NCBI GenBank assembly: GCA_963995505.1
Contig: OZ023182.1
Coordinates: forward strand, 12,888,707 to 12,952,706
DNA: 64,000 nucleotides
Origin: Hypericum androsaemum
Lineage: Eukaryota > Streptophyta > Magnoliopsida > Malpighiales > Hypericaceae
Reading direction: 5' to 3'
Each line of letters begins with the position of its first letter. Position 1 is the stretch's first letter. Below are positions 1 through 11,155 of the stretch, one piece after another. The notes below the pieces were generated by a model. The model ran no database searches and was not told the DNA's origin. It saw only the letters and a program-made list of their open reading frames with translations. A program made the position numbers and the translations under genes.

Positions 1-14
1 CTGAAACTCATCCT

Positions 15-350
15 ATGTGGGTGATTGATTCAGGAGCGACCGACCATGTAACAAAAGATCGTGAAGCTTTTGTTGATTTCCGACGGTTGCCAGTTGGAGC
101 AAAATACATTTTTGTTGGTAACAACACACGAGTGGATGTTAAGGGTATGGGTACATGTAAATTGGACCTACGTCAAGGACGTACCCTATTTCTACATGAT
201 GTGTTGTTTGCTCCAGAAATTTTCCGGAACTTAATATCTGTTTCAACCTTGATGGCTTTTGGCTTTCGATTGCTGTTTGAGAATAGTTATGTACAGTTGT
301 TTTTAGAACATGTTTTTATGGATCTGGTTTTAAATCAGGTAGTTTCTTAA
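15..350 (+). pseudogene. Copia A aspartic protease and start of GAG-pre-integrase
   Basis: The fragment opens with WVIDSGATDHV, the DSGA active-site motif of retroviral-type aspartic proteases in copia elements. It then runs through the segment that normally leads to the zinc-binding GAG-pre-integrase domain. The frame stops at 350, while the continuation (GSGFKSGSF then MDVDQL) lies in the frame of the next ORF. A single-base change in or near the T-run at about 311-318 would explain the break. In a working element both parts would be one polyprotein. Confidence 0.85.
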
Positions 351-352
351 TT

Positions 353-3022
353 ATGGATGTTGATCAGTTATCAAAATCTTATTTTTCCTTAGTCACTAAT
401 GTTCAAACGTCTCGAGATGACGTTATTTTGTGGCATTCTAGATTGGGCCATATTGGTCAAGATCGCATGAATCGTCTAGCTAAGGCAGGACTATTAGGTA
501 ATTTAGATAAAGCTATTTTACCCACATGCGAACGATGTCTAGAAGGAAAATTTATTAGAAAATTATTTGGTAAAGGAACTAGAGCCACCTTTCCACTGCA
601 GTTAATTCATTCTGATGTTTGTGGTCCAATGAATGTGAGGGCTAGACATGGAGCGTATTACTTCATCACATTTATAGACGACTATAGTAAGTATGGTCAA
701 GTCTATTTGATTTCTCACAAATCTGAAGCATTTATTTGTTTCAAAATTTTTATGAATTTTGTGGAGAATCAACATGATCGAAAGATTAAGGCCTTACGAA
801 CAGATCGTGGCCGTGAGTATCTTTCTGATGAATTTAATACTCTGTGCCAAGAAAAAGGAATTGAACATCAGTTGTCCATTCCTTATACACCTCAACAAAA
901 TGGGGTAGCAGAAAGAAGGAACAGAACCCTTCTTGACATGGTTAGATCTATGATGGCTGAGGCAAATTTGCCTATATCATTTTATGGAGATGCGCTCCTT
1001 ACCGCCGCATATGTTCTCAACCGAGTCCCCTCTAAATCTGTCGCTACCACCCCTTACGAAATGTGGACAGGTCGAAAACCCGATCTAAGCTACTTAAGAC
1101 CGTGGGGGTGTGCGTCTTATGTCCATTCTACCTCTAGTTCTTTCGGTAAATTAGGACCGAGAGGTAGAAAGAGTGTCTTTATAAGATACTCTGATGTATC
1201 AAAGGGATACGTTTTCGTAGGTGAACTCAAAAATGGACAAGTGACAGAATTTGAATCACGAGATGTCACTTTTTTGGAAAATATTTTTCCGAAATTGGGA
1301 GACGTAAGTAATGATCTTACGTTATACGAAATTGATGAGGCAGAATCATGTGGATCGCTCCAACCGAGTGGGAGAATTGTGGAGGAAAATCAAGTTTTTC
1401 CATCTCACATCGATCCGGTAGTTCACGATCCTAGTGTCAGTACCTTTCCAAATTCCAGTGGGAGTATGGATTATCCCTTTAGTGGGAGTACTATTCCTGG
1501 TTATGATGAATATATTAGAGATGTTTATCAAAATCGTGAACTTCGTAGAACCAAAAGAACTAGCATTCCACGCAAACGATTTGAGGTTGAATGCGCTGCT
1601 AATACTTTCTTGGCATCATTGAAAGATAACAATGGTCCAAGTGAGATTCTTTTGGCAATCCTACAAGATGAGAATGAACCCAAGAATGTTTCTGCTGCTC
1701 TATCATCTCCTGATAAAAATGAATGGATTAAAGCAATGGAAGAAGAGATGGCTTCAATGAAGAAAAACCATGTTTGGGAATTGGTTGATCTGCCTAGTGG
1801 ACGTAGGGCAATTGGGAACAAGTGGTTTCTCAAGATTAAGCGTAAAGCAGATGGCTGTATCGAAAGGTATAAAGCTCGCTTAGTTGCCCAAGGATTCAAA
1901 CAACAGGAAGGAATAGACTATGAGGAAACTTTCGCACCTGTTGTGAGATTTACATCCATTAGGATAATTCTGGCTATAGTGGCAAATTTAGACCTTGAAC
2001 TACATCAAATGGATGTTAAAACTGCTTTTCTCAATGGAGAATTGGATGAAGAAATCTATATGATTCAGCCAGAGGGCTACATCCAAAAAGGTTGCGAACG
2101 TAAAGTTTGCAAATTGATGAGATCAATTTATGGCCTTAAACAGTCTTCTAGACAATGGTACATTCGCTTTCATAATACGATCATGTCGCATGATTTTAAA
2201 ATGATAGACGAAGATCATTGTGTCTATTTGAAATGTTCGGATAATAAGTTTATCATTATTACACTGTATGTAGATGACATACTGTTAGCTGGAAATGACA
2301 AGGGATATCTTAATGAACTCAAAGTTTTGTTTTCGTCCAACTTTGAAATGAAAGATATGGGTGAAGCTAATTACATTCTCGGAGTTAAGATTACGAGAAA
2401 TCGCTCGAAAAGGCTATTATCTCTTTCACAAGAGACATATATCCATAAAGTAGTAGAGCGGTTTAATTGTAATAATAGTAATCCCAAGTTTGTCCCGATT
2501 GCCAAAGGCCATCATCTCAATAAAAATATGTGTCCTATAACAGCTCAACAGAAAAGAGATATGATAAAAATCCCTTATGCTAATGCAGTTGGTTGTCTGA
2601 TGTACGCAATGTTGTGTACAAGACCAGACATTTGCTATGCTGTCGGTATAGCTAGTAGATATCAGTCTAATCCAGGTCAAGCACATTGGAAAGCAGTCAA
2701 GGAAATTATGAAATACTTGAATGCGACTGCAGAATACTCACTGGTTTATCAAGGTCAAGACCTGATATTGAGAGGTTACTCCGATGCTGATTGGGGTGGT
2801 GATGTGGATGAGAATAAATCTACATCCGGATATGTCTTCATGCTTGATGGAGGTGCTATATCATGGTGTAGCAAGAAACAAAAGTGTGTTTCTCTGTCAA
2901 CTATGGAAGCTGAGTACGTTGCTTCTGCCGCAGCAGTACAAGAAGCAGTATGGTTGAAGAGATTTCTAAACCATTTACCCCTAACCAACTCAAAAGGACC
3001 ATTTTGTAAATCCAAACGATAA
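353..3022 (+). CDS. Copia A pol: GAG-pre-integrase, integrase, reverse transcriptase, partial RNase H
   Basis: The open frame encodes 889 residues. Near residue 28 the motif WHSRLGHIG begins the GAG-pre-integrase zinc region, with CERC following. The integrase core follows with HSDVCGPM, FIDDYS and YTPQQNGVAERRNRT. The reverse transcriptase has the usual VAQGFKQ, QMDVKTAFLNG and LYVDDILLAG motifs, so the catalytic YVDD is present. RNase H begins at DADWGGD and reaches STMEAEYVASA, but the frame ends about 60 residues early: the CDS...AIxxxKNP and TKHID segments are missing, so RNase H is probably inactive. The first Met is only an artefact of the upstream frameshift. Confidence 0.9.
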   Translation: MDVDQLSKSYFSLVTNVQTSRDDVILWHSRLGHIGQDRMNRLAKAGLLGNLDKAILPTCERCLEGKFIRKLFGKGTRATFPLQLIHSDVCGPMNVRARHGAYYFITFIDDYSKYGQVYLISHKSEAFICFKIFMNFVENQHDRKIKALRTDRGREYLSDEFNTLCQEKGIEHQLSIPYTPQQNGVAERRNRTLLDMVRSMMAEANLPISFYGDALLTAAYVLNRVPSKSVATTPYEMWTGRKPDLSYLRPWGCASYVHSTSSSFGKLGPRGRKSVFIRYSDVSKGYVFVGELKNGQVTEFESRDVTFLENIFPKLGDVSNDLTLYEIDEAESCGSLQPSGRIVEENQVFPSHIDPVVHDPSVSTFPNSSGSMDYPFSGSTIPGYDEYIRDVYQNRELRRTKRTSIPRKRFEVECAANTFLASLKDNNGPSEILLAILQDENEPKNVSAALSSPDKNEWIKAMEEEMASMKKNHVWELVDLPSGRRAIGNKWFLKIKRKADGCIERYKARLVAQGFKQQEGIDYEETFAPVVRFTSIRIILAIVANLDLELHQMDVKTAFLNGELDEEIYMIQPEGYIQKGCERKVCKLMRSIYGLKQSSRQWYIRFHNTIMSHDFKMIDEDHCVYLKCSDNKFIIITLYVDDILLAGNDKGYLNELKVLFSSNFEMKDMGEANYILGVKITRNRSKRLLSLSQETYIHKVVERFNCNNSNPKFVPIAKGHHLNKNMCPITAQQKRDMIKIPYANAVGCLMYAMLCTRPDICYAVGIASRYQSNPGQAHWKAVKEIMKYLNATAEYSLVYQGQDLILRGYSDADWGGDVDENKSTSGYVFMLDGGAISWCSKKQKCVSLSTMEAEYVASAAAVQEAVWLKRFLNHLPLTNSKGPFCKSKR

Positions 3023-3759
3023 GGAATAAGTGGAACTTATCATTAATCTGTCTATATAGCCTAGAGCAGTTTTTAGTAAACTAAAGTCGTTGTTCAGTAA
3101 AACATCTAGACTGATGCTCTAGTATGATGTTTAATTATGAATTACATGCGCTCATTTTTTTTAAAAAAAATGAATGAACATCATAGGACGTGGACTGTAC
3201 CATGTTTGCTTTGTCGACCAATGGATGGGAAATCATTAACTAATTTCTGTTTCCCTTGTGTGAGACCAATTCCGAAAAATATGTTTTTTCAATACTCTAT
3301 CCTCATGATCCTTAACGTATTTTGAAAATATGATTCTGTGCTGCTAGCTTGGAAAGTCTATGAAAAGGTCATGATTCATTATTCGACCTGGCAAGACTGA
3401 CTAGAAAAGCAGGCTTTATCATGATGGAAGAAATACTTATAAAGGAAAAGGTTCTTCATCGATCACATTCCTAAGTTTCGTTGTTCAATGGTGCGCACCT
3501 ATTGTGTTGAAAGTAATACAATATTGAACACGATTAAATTGTTTGAAATCACATATGCAAACAATAGAATATGAGATGAGACCTAGGATAAGGCATACCT
3601 TACGTAATGAGAATGTCGAGATGCTATCATTCAAGTAGCCCGTGTGTGTGTGCTCTTGAGTTTAGCTAAGTGCACTCGATGTATGCTGGTCGCACGAAAT
3701 TTTTGCTAAACATAATCTGAGACATTGTTGATTATGATCAATAATGTGTGAGTGGGAGA
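3023..3759 (+). other. Non-coding 3' internal region of copia A
   Basis: No coding potential was seen between the truncated RNase H and the 3' LTR. The sequence is AT-rich and presumably the remains of the region between pol and LTR after a deletion. It ends in a purine-rich tract (GAGTGGGAGA) immediately before the LTR, the expected polypurine tract for plus-strand priming. Confidence 0.6.
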
Positions 3760-3857
3760 TGTTGGGCTGGCCCATGAGTCACCCATTATTGCGCAAAAAT
3801 GGGTCCAAGCCCATTAGGCCCAAAAGCCATTGGGCTTTTGGGCCAACACGCAGATGC

Positions 3858-4035
3858 CACGTGGAACGCCACGCGGCCGACACGTGGACGTCATGTGGCA
3901 CGCCGCGTGGCCGACACGTGGACGCCACGTGGCACAACATGTGGACGCCACGCGGGCGACACGTGGCAACGCTAGTGCCGCGTGGACGCCATGTGGCAAC
4001 GCTAGTTGATAGCTTCACCACGTGGATGACACGTG
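3858..4035 (+). promoter_or_regulatory. Cluster of seven G-boxes (CACGTG) upstream of the LTR TATA box
   Basis: Perfect CACGTG hexamers start at 3858, 3881, 3915, 3926, 3960, 4019 and 4030. Between them are many one-base variants (CATGTGG, CACGCGG, CGCGTGG). CACGTG is the binding site of plant bZIP (ABF, GBF, HY5-type) and bHLH (PIF, MYC2-type) factors, and ACGTGGC is the ABRE core. The position directly upstream of a TATA box suggests an enhancer for element transcription. That function is inferred, not shown. Confidence 0.75.
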
Positions 4036-4061
4036 GCGCACATGTGTGAGCTGGATCTCCC

Positions 4062-4068
4062 TATAAAA
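4062..4068 (+). promoter_or_regulatory. TATA box in the copia A LTR
   Basis: TATAAAA lies within CCCTATAAAAGGG, 27 bases after the last G-box of the cluster and about 205 bases before the LTR end. This is a usual position for the U3/R boundary. Confidence 0.65.
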
Positions 4069-4274
4069 GGGAGAAACCACTGGTGATTATTCCGCAACTT
4101 TCCCATTCTGAGATATACACTTCAGAGAGCTTTTTCAGTTTAGTCCCTGTAGTTCTCAGATTTTGCAAAGCAAGAAAACTCGTGGAAATCGTTTACGTAT
4201 CCGATCCGTTTGTGATCGTAAACCACCAGTGACAATATCTTGTTATCCGATCCTGTTTAAAGCACGCTACAACA

Positions 4275-5815
4275 AGTAAGTCTTATTATTTATTAATGAA
4301 TTTATTTCATTAATTATGAGGTAATCAACTTATGATTATTCGTTAATTATGGGCCCAAATTCCCTTCACAAATAATTAGCGTTTGGTCAACAAACAGGGA
4401 CATTGCCATGTGTAATGGGCTGGCAAATAATGCGGCATAGTGGATGGATTTAGCATTTCTTTTGCGTGAATGTTTGCTATCGAATTTTTTTTTTTTAAGA
4501 TGTGTTTTATTTGCACAAAGCATTAAAAAATTATTCTGCAATGATAACAGAAATTCCAAGTCAAAACATCAATCAATCTGGTCAATCAGTAATGACTTTA
4601 CCATATTGGGAAACGTCGCTCCGTAGAAAAAGTAGTTGCGTATACTGAATTGTATTATTTTAAAGGTCGGTTGTGCACCAACACATCTTAATAGGATGGT
4701 AATAGATTCTGCCTTATTTTTCATAAATTGGTAGATCAATTTTTATCTCTTGCACAAATGACAAAATTTTGCTTATAAAAAAAATAAAACTTAATACTAT
4801 TTAGAACTCTGAAATTTAGACTAACTCGTCTAAATTTTTCTTAAAAAGCCGGTGGGCAGCTGTCGCTATGAGGATATGATATGTGGACACTAAGTAACAT
4901 TCGTTACACATGTCAACTTACTCACTAGTAACTGGTAGCTTCTGTGCATATATTATATGCAATACCAACTGCGATTTCATTTTATATGCTCACTCCCATT
5001 AATTCACTTCTGTTATACATATTGCACATATTTGAATTAAAAAAATGTTTATAGGAGTAGTATATATATATGTGCGTATATACCCTTTTCTATTACCATT
5101 TTTCCTGTAAAAGTACAAATTTGTAGGTACAAACTAAAATTTATGTTGATCGGATTAAATGTAAAAAATAATATGTCTATGTCGTAGACTCGTAGTTTTA
5201 GTGGCAACAGTTGGTTGCCCTACTACTCGTGTGTTGTTGTCCCGGATCATTGTGGTAGGGGTTGGATGTGTGCATGGAGAGCATATATAACGTGTTTGTC
5301 AAATTAGATGTCATTTTATTGGAAAATGTAGTATTCGGGGTATTAATTCAATTTTGGATTGGCTATTTAAAGAATTTTAATTAGTACTTGAAATCTTTAT
5401 TAATTAACTTAACTAAAATAATTGTTATTGGTCGATCCAAATAATTGTTCTTAACTAAAATAAATGTTTGTTAGTTGATTCAGATAATTGTTGTCTGGTT
5501 AACAAACAGGGACATTGTCATTTGTCATTGGCCGGCAAAAATGTGGGATAGTCGGTGTCTTTAATATTTTTCTGAGACTCGTGGGTGGCCTTCTCAATCT
5601 CATCAATAAGACGTCGTGATAGTTGTGGACATAATATTTTCTTTTACAAGTAGATGTATGGATTGTTCCATTGTAAAAATTACACCAAGGATGTGCTATT
5701 GTACCATTACAGTCCTTAAATGAAAGCAAGGTATTGTACCGTTATTGAATTTTACAGCTTAGAGTTTTGACGAGACCGATTAGTTATAACGATAGCGTGA
5801 GGTTCTTTAAATGTA
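4275..5815. other. Intergenic AT-rich DNA with a diverged repeat pair
   Basis: No gene was recognised. Two stretches resemble each other: about 4381-4445 and 5496-5556, sharing AACAAACAGGGACATTG and a GGCNGGCAAA block with roughly three quarters identity. They may be two old copies of one unclassified repeat. Confidence 0.5.
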
Positions 5816-5820
5816 GAAGA

Positions 5821-6694
5821 TGTTGTGATCGGAGGGTTCGGTGTACTTGATTAGGATCTACGGCAGTCGAGGCAAGTGTTGGACACTTTCTCCGTAAGAC
5901 GAGATTGCCCCGTATATTTCAGTGTGGTACGGGCTACGGCAATCGTCCCCAAGATACAACGACTGTTAGGGCGTTTCCAAGAACGTTGCACACGTATCTC
6001 AAAACTTTCGGGCGAACCCTTATATACCCAGAACTTTCAGACGGACTATTTGTAAGTGAAGAACGGGGGGAGAGGAGAAGACAACAATGCTTATGGAATG
6101 CACTTGCTGCTGGAATGTTTGCAAATGAGGGGGAGAGGCCTATTTATAGGCGCTGGAAGAGTGGCAGGCAGGCACTCCGAAGGGGCACGAGGCACTTCCG
6201 AAGAGATGCGACTCAGGCAGGCAGCCAGATCGCTCGTGGCTCTTCGAAGATGTCCCTTCGCTAGGCAGACAGGCTGGCTGCGCTCGTGGTCCTTCGGTGG
6301 CATTCTGGATCCTTCCAGGTGCGTCCAGACTTTGCTGGCAACCCTTCGGCCGTCTGGAAGTCTCCAGGACGTTCTAGCCCTTCGTGCCTCTTCGGTGGCC
6401 ATCAAAGAAGGCGCTCGCAGCCCCTCGTCACTTCGGTAGCTACGCAGCTCGTGCGCGAGCGCGTGCTCGTGCTCATGCTCGTCCTCGGATGGTGCTTCAC
6501 ACCATCCTCGCAGGCAGCCTCGGTCAGCTCTTCAGGTAGAACATTTAATGTTACACCAGCTTGGAGCTTCTCCTTATAAACAGGAAAAAATTTCTTGCGA
6601 TTTCCGATGTGGTAATCCCTTCCTCAGCTTAAGCTTTCCAGCTTGGGCCTTTCAGCTTGGTCCAAATGCATTAAATATGCATTCAAACCCAACA
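5821..6694 (-). repeat. 3' LTR of copia B (874 bp)
   Basis: It matches the other LTR at both ends but is about 180 bp longer. The extra sequence is mainly a CTTCGG-rich stretch around 6230-6460, plus about 28 bases near 6000-6030. On the minus strand a TATA-like CTATAAATAGG lies near 6131-6150. Confidence 0.9.
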
Positions 6695-7237
6695 ATCCCC
6701 CACATGAATGATGATTAATGCATGCAGACTCTAATCAAAAGTTCTGACGTGTTATTATTGCATCGAGACAGGTAGCTTGTGGCTTTGAATCTTCTCTAGT
6801 AATATGTTATCGGATTTACTCGCTGCTCGGTGAACGTGATGTCTTGAACCGTCAGCTTTTGGCGTAAACCAAGACAATAACATTTACACAATAATAACCC
6901 TAGTATATTTGGGTTCTCACGTTGTGTCTGTTTTGGTCATAGACCGTATCTTAAATTCATAAGCATTTTTCCCATTTGAAGCAGCCTCACTTCACACTTA
7001 AATAGGTGATCTCCTATCAGGAGTATCCTGCCATACTCCACCTTTATCAAGGTATAGGAATCATTAGAAATGTAATGTTTAACCTTACCACACCTCTGCA
7101 GGTTAACACCTGGGCAGCTTCTGAGAATGAGATAGGTTCCACGTGATTAACTGAACCCTCTATAACTTAGTTGTCTCATTGAACCAAGTTTGTGGGATCT
7201 CCACTCATCATGGTTGAGTTACCGCTATGGATGTTCT
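6695..7237 (-). other. 3' non-coding region and polypurine tract of copia B
   Basis: No open frame continues past the RNase H stop. On the minus strand the region ends in CATGTGGGGGAT next to the LTR start TGTTGGG, the standard polypurine-tract arrangement. Confidence 0.75.
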
Positions 7238-8642
7238 TTAGTGTGTGGATTTTAATCCCATTCTCCTTACTGCGTTGTACATTTGATCTCTATTTATTCC
7301 TTTCGTAAAAGGATCAGCTAAGTTGTCCTTAGACTTTACGTAATTAATGGTGATCACCCCACTAGAGATCAACTGTCTAACGGTATTGTGTCTCCGACGG
7401 ATATGTCGAGACTTTCCGTTGTACATTGTACTTTCTGCTCTCCCGATTGCAGACATGCTATCACAATGTATCAATACGGGATGCACTGGTTTGCTCCAGC
7501 ATGGAATATCCTCTAGGAAGTTTCTGAGCCATTCAGCTTCTTTCCCAGTTTTGTCTAGTGCTATAAACTCCGACTCCATGGTGGATCGAGCTATGCATGT
7601 TTGTTTAAAGGACTTCCAAGACACAGCTCCTCCTCCTATGGTGAATACGTATCCACTCGTGGATTTGGAGTCCTTAGTGTCTGATATCCAGTTTGCATCA
7701 ATGTATCCTTCTAATACAGCTGGATACTTAGCATAATGTATGCCATAGTTTATGGTATATTTTATACCGTAAAATCCTTTCCAGAGCTAGCCACTTATCC
7801 TTCCCTGGATTACTTGTGAATCTACTAAGCTTACTAACTGAGTACGCAATATCGGGACGTGTGCAATTTGTTAAATACATCAAGCTCCCGATAATTTGTG
7901 CATACCTCAGTTGAGATACTGGGTCCCCTCGATTCTTGGCTAAGTGTAGATTCAAATCTACTGGAGTCTTAACCGGAGGTTTGTCAAAAGCATCAAATTT
8001 CTTGAGCACGCTTTCCACGTAGTGGGATTGCATCAAGATAATTTCGTCAACTTTCCTAGAGATTTTTATTCCTAGTATGACGTCTGCCAGACCCATATCT
8101 TTCATGTCAAAGTGGTCCTTTAACATGTTCTTAGTTTTCACAATAACCTCTTTATTGCTTCCCATAATTAGTAAGTCATCTACGTAGAGACATACAATTA
8201 CGTAAGCTTCAGGTGTGCCCTTAATGTAAACACATTTATCGCACTCGTTGATCTTAAATCCATTCGACAGCATTGTCCTGTCAAATTTCTCGTGCCACTG
8301 TTTCGGCGCTTGTTTTAGTCCGTATAGTGACTTGACTAGCCGACACACTTTATGCTCTTGACCGGGAGCCACAAACCCTTCAGGTTGCTCCATGTATATC
8401 TCCTCTTCTAGTTCTCCATTTAGGAAAGCTATTTTTATGTCCATTTGATGGATCTCGAGGTTATAGAGTACCGCAACAGCTATGAGTACTCTAATTGATG
8501 TGATTCTTATGACCGGTAAATACGTGTCAAAGAAATCATGTCCCTCCTTCTGTTTGAACCCCTTAGCTACCAATCGAGCTTTGTACTTGTAGATTGATCC
8601 ATCAGCTTTGTATTTCCTTTTTAGGATCCACCTGCATCCCAA
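7238..8642 (-). pseudogene. Copia B reverse transcriptase and RNase H (broken)
   Basis: The upper part (8642-7728) carries [59 protein letters not shown] and the catalytic [10 protein letters not shown], then [16 protein letters not shown]. The frame breaks near 7730. The same protein continues in another frame through the RNase H core ([37 protein letters not shown]) to the stop at 7238. The family would make this as part of a gag-pol polyprotein. Catalytic residues of RT are present, but the frameshift should prevent a full product. Confidence 0.9.
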
Positions 8643-8873
8643 AGGTTTGCAGCCCGGTGGGAGATCTACGATTTCTCACTTGTTGTTTTGCATAATGAAT
8701 TCTATCTCACTATTGATAGCTTCCTTCTAGAGAGGAGCATCTGGACTGGACAATGCCTCTTGGATTGTCCTGGGTTCATTTTCTAACGCATAGGTTAGAT
8801 AATCCGGACCAAAGGATTTGGTTACCTTTGTCCGTTTACTACGTCTAGGTTCATCATCTTCCTGATTTGACCC

Positions 8874-9653
8874 TTACGTAGTCTCGTGGGCCCTTTTCTT
8901 TGGACTTCCTTCCTTTCTTTCCTTATTAGGAAAGTTATTCTCAAAGAACGTTGCGTTCCTTAATTCTATGACCATTTCTGCATTTATCTCAGGGTTTTCA
9001 GATTTATGCACCAAAAATTGATAAGTACTACTATTTTGCGCATATCCGATAAAGATGCAATCAATGGTCTTGGGTCCTATTCTCACCTGCTTAGGCTTAG
9101 GTACTTCGACCTTTACTAGGCACCCCCACACTTTAAGGTAACCGTAGGAAGGCTTCCTTCCTTTCCATAGTTCATATGGGATTTTATCCCTTTTCTTGTG
9201 TGGTAACTTATTTAGAATGTGGTTAGTTGAGAGCACAGCTTCCCCCCACATATTCTGGGGTAAGCCCGAGCTAATCAACATAGCGTTCATCATCTCCTTA
9301 AGAGTTCAATTTTTGCGTTCAGCTACGCCATTCGATTGAGGTGAGTATGGAGCAGTCGTCTGATGAATAATGCCATGTTCTTGATAGAGTTCATCAAATG
9401 GAGCTGCATATTCTCCCCCTCGATCACTTCAGATCATTTTGATTTTCACGCTGAGTTAATTTTCAACCTCATTCTTATATCTCTTAAAGGCATCAAGAGC
9501 TTCGTCTTTGCCCTTTAGGAGATATACGTAACAGTATCTCGTGCAATCATCGATAAATGTGATGAAGTATTTCTTCCCGCCTTTAGTTTGCACGTGTTTC
9601 ATATCGCAAGTGTCTGTATGAATTAACTCTAAAGGCATAGTACTTCTTTCCAC
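8874..9653 (-). pseudogene. Copia B integrase (broken)
   Basis: Two open stretches (9653-9456 and 9293-8874) contain LELIHTDTCD, FITFIDDCTRYCYVY and, further on, GEAVLSTNHILNKLPHKK, YELWKGRKPSYGYLKVWGC and DCIFIGYA. These are the catalytic core and C-terminal part of a copia integrase. Between them, in other frames, are remnants of the YSPQSNGVAERKN-type motif with stops near 9300 and 9430-9450. The GPI and integrase frames overlap near 9629-9653, so another frameshift lies there. Confidence 0.85.
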
Positions 9654-10204
9654 GAATGGAAAGGTGCTTTGGTCATTTTAGCCTCCACACATACTTCACA
9701 TTTATCAGATAGGTTGAACTCTAGATTCGGTAATAAATTTAAACTTACTAACTTTTTTAGCGAGTTTAAATTTACTTGTCCTAATCTACCATGCCATAAA
9801 TTAGAACACTCGGCCAAGTAAGAAGAAGCGTTAACTTTATTTTTACCGTTAAAGGTGCGATGTACAGTTATTATATTCATCTTAAACAGCCCCTTTTCTA
9901 CATAACCATTTCCTATGAATTGACCCGCTTTGGTCAGTACAAACTTATTAGTCTTAAATACAAGCTTAAGACCGGCTTTGCTTAACAGTGAGCCGGAAAT
10001 AAGTTCTTGCATATGTCCAGGACATGCAGCATATCCTTGAAGGCCAGCTCCTTTCCTGAGGTCAGCTTCAGGACCACCTTACCCAGACCAACGATCTTGG
10101 ACGTTGCAGAGTTTCCTATGAACAACTTTCGGCCGGTGATCGGGATATAGTTCGAGAACATCTCCTTGTCCGAGCAGACGTGGCGGGTAGCTCCTGTGTC
10201 CACA
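9629..10204 (-). pseudogene. Copia B protease and GAG-pre-integrase
   Basis: [13 protein letters not shown] is the aspartic protease active site (DTGA). It is preceded by an in-frame TAG where related proteins have tryptophan (REW), probably a TGG-to-TAG change at about 10204. The following frame holds the GAG-pre-integrase zinc region (LWHGRLGQVN, CEVCVEAKM). Base composition changes sharply at about 10015, with GC-rich protease sequence to the right and AT-rich sequence to the left. Confidence 0.85.
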
Positions 10205-10309
10205 AACTACTCTCTCGGATTTTCCACCAGGTTGGCTTCAAACACCACGGCTGACAGATCCATCTTGGACGAGTCTTCAGCCAGGTTAGCATTTCCTTGG
10301 TAGTCCTTC

Positions 10310-11126
10310 TTCGACTGGCGACAGTCCTTAGCCATATGGTCAGGTTTGCCGCAGTTGTAGCAGTCGCCCTTGATCTTCTTGTTCTTTTTCTTTTAGGCTC
10401 TTGCTTCTCTTACTTATCCCTGGATTTCTTCCTCTTTTTGCCACCTTTTCTCTCGGCGAGATGCACGGTGGTCTCAGAGTTGGCCTTGCCTTGCTTGACT
10501 TCGGACTTTCGGTTGTCTTCCTCAATCCTAAGTCTCACTATCAGGTCTTCTAGGCCTATGTCCTTCCTTTTGTGCTTGAGGTAGCTCTTGAAGTCCTTCC
10601 AGAGCGGGGGGAGCTTCTCGATCATCGCAGCTACTTGGAAGGACTCGCTGAGTTGCATCCCTTCGACTTGGATCTCGTGAAGGATCAGCTGCAACTCCTG
10701 CACTTGGTCGATGACCTTCTTGTAGTCCACCATCTTGAAGTGGAGGAATCGTCCGACGATGAATTTCTTCGTCCCGGCATCCTCCTTTTTGTACTTCTTC
10801 TCGAGTGAACTCCACTGCTCCTTAGCGGTCTTGGTTACCGCATAGACGTTGTAGAGCGTGTCGGCTAGTCCATTCAGAACGTAGTTCCGGCACAGGAAGT
10901 CGCTGTGACTCCACGCGTCGAGAGCGTTGATCTTCTGTTGATCCGTCTCGTTTTCTGCTATCTTCGGTGCTTCCTCTTTCAGGAACCGAACTAGGTTGAG
11001 CGTGGTCAAATAGAATGTCATCTTCTGTTGCCACCTCTTGAACTCGGTACCGTTGAACTTCGCTGGCCTTTCGGCGTGGACAGTTCCTGGTACCGTTGTC
11101 AGTGCTACGGCGCTTGACGATGCCAT
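10310..11126 (-). pseudogene. Copia B gag (nucleocapsid precursor)
   Basis: The start chosen is MASSSAV at 11126; an earlier in-frame ATG at 11138 gives only MYLK more. The protein has the UBN2/RVT_2-associated gag fold motifs seen in plant copia elements ([24 protein letters not shown]). A CCHC zinc knuckle, CYNCGKPDHMAKDC, is encoded at about 10330-10375 but lies in another frame, after a break in the A/T-rich lysine stretch near 10395. The leader between LTR end (11156) and ATG is only 29 bases. Confidence 0.85.
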
Positions 11127-11155
11127 CTTCAAGTACACGAATCTCGTCTTACGAT

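Larger units (their letters stand above)
1..4274 (+). mobile_element. Ty1/copia LTR retrotransposon A, 3' part (5' end outside window)
   Basis: The order protease, GAG-pre-integrase, integrase, reverse transcriptase, RNase H is that of the Ty1/copia superfamily. It is followed by about 740 bases of non-coding sequence, a purine-rich tract (GAGTGGGAGA) and a single LTR beginning TGTTGGGC and ending TACAACA. The 5' LTR and gag lie left of the window, so no target duplication can be checked. One frameshift in the protease/GAG-pre-integrase region and the loss of the end of RNase H make this copy non-autonomous, although most of pol is open. Confidence 0.93.
3760..4274 (+). repeat. 3' LTR of copia A
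   Basis: The 515-bp segment begins TGTTG and ends CAACA, the short inverted ends typical of copia LTRs, and follows a polypurine tract. It has a promoter-like organisation: a G-box-rich block (3858-4035), a TATA box (TATAAAA at 4062-4068), then about 200 bases to the LTR end. Only one LTR is in the window, so the boundaries rest on sequence signals rather than on a pairwise comparison. Confidence 0.8.

Noticed and set aside
3744..4049. ORFs of about 100 codons in several frames across the copia A LTR
   Set aside because: They arise because the G-box-rich block has few stop codons; no conserved protein pattern is seen.
6056..6579. Overlapping ORFs in the copia B LTR
   Set aside because: The region is the U3 part of an LTR present twice; the GC-rich sequence simply lacks stops.
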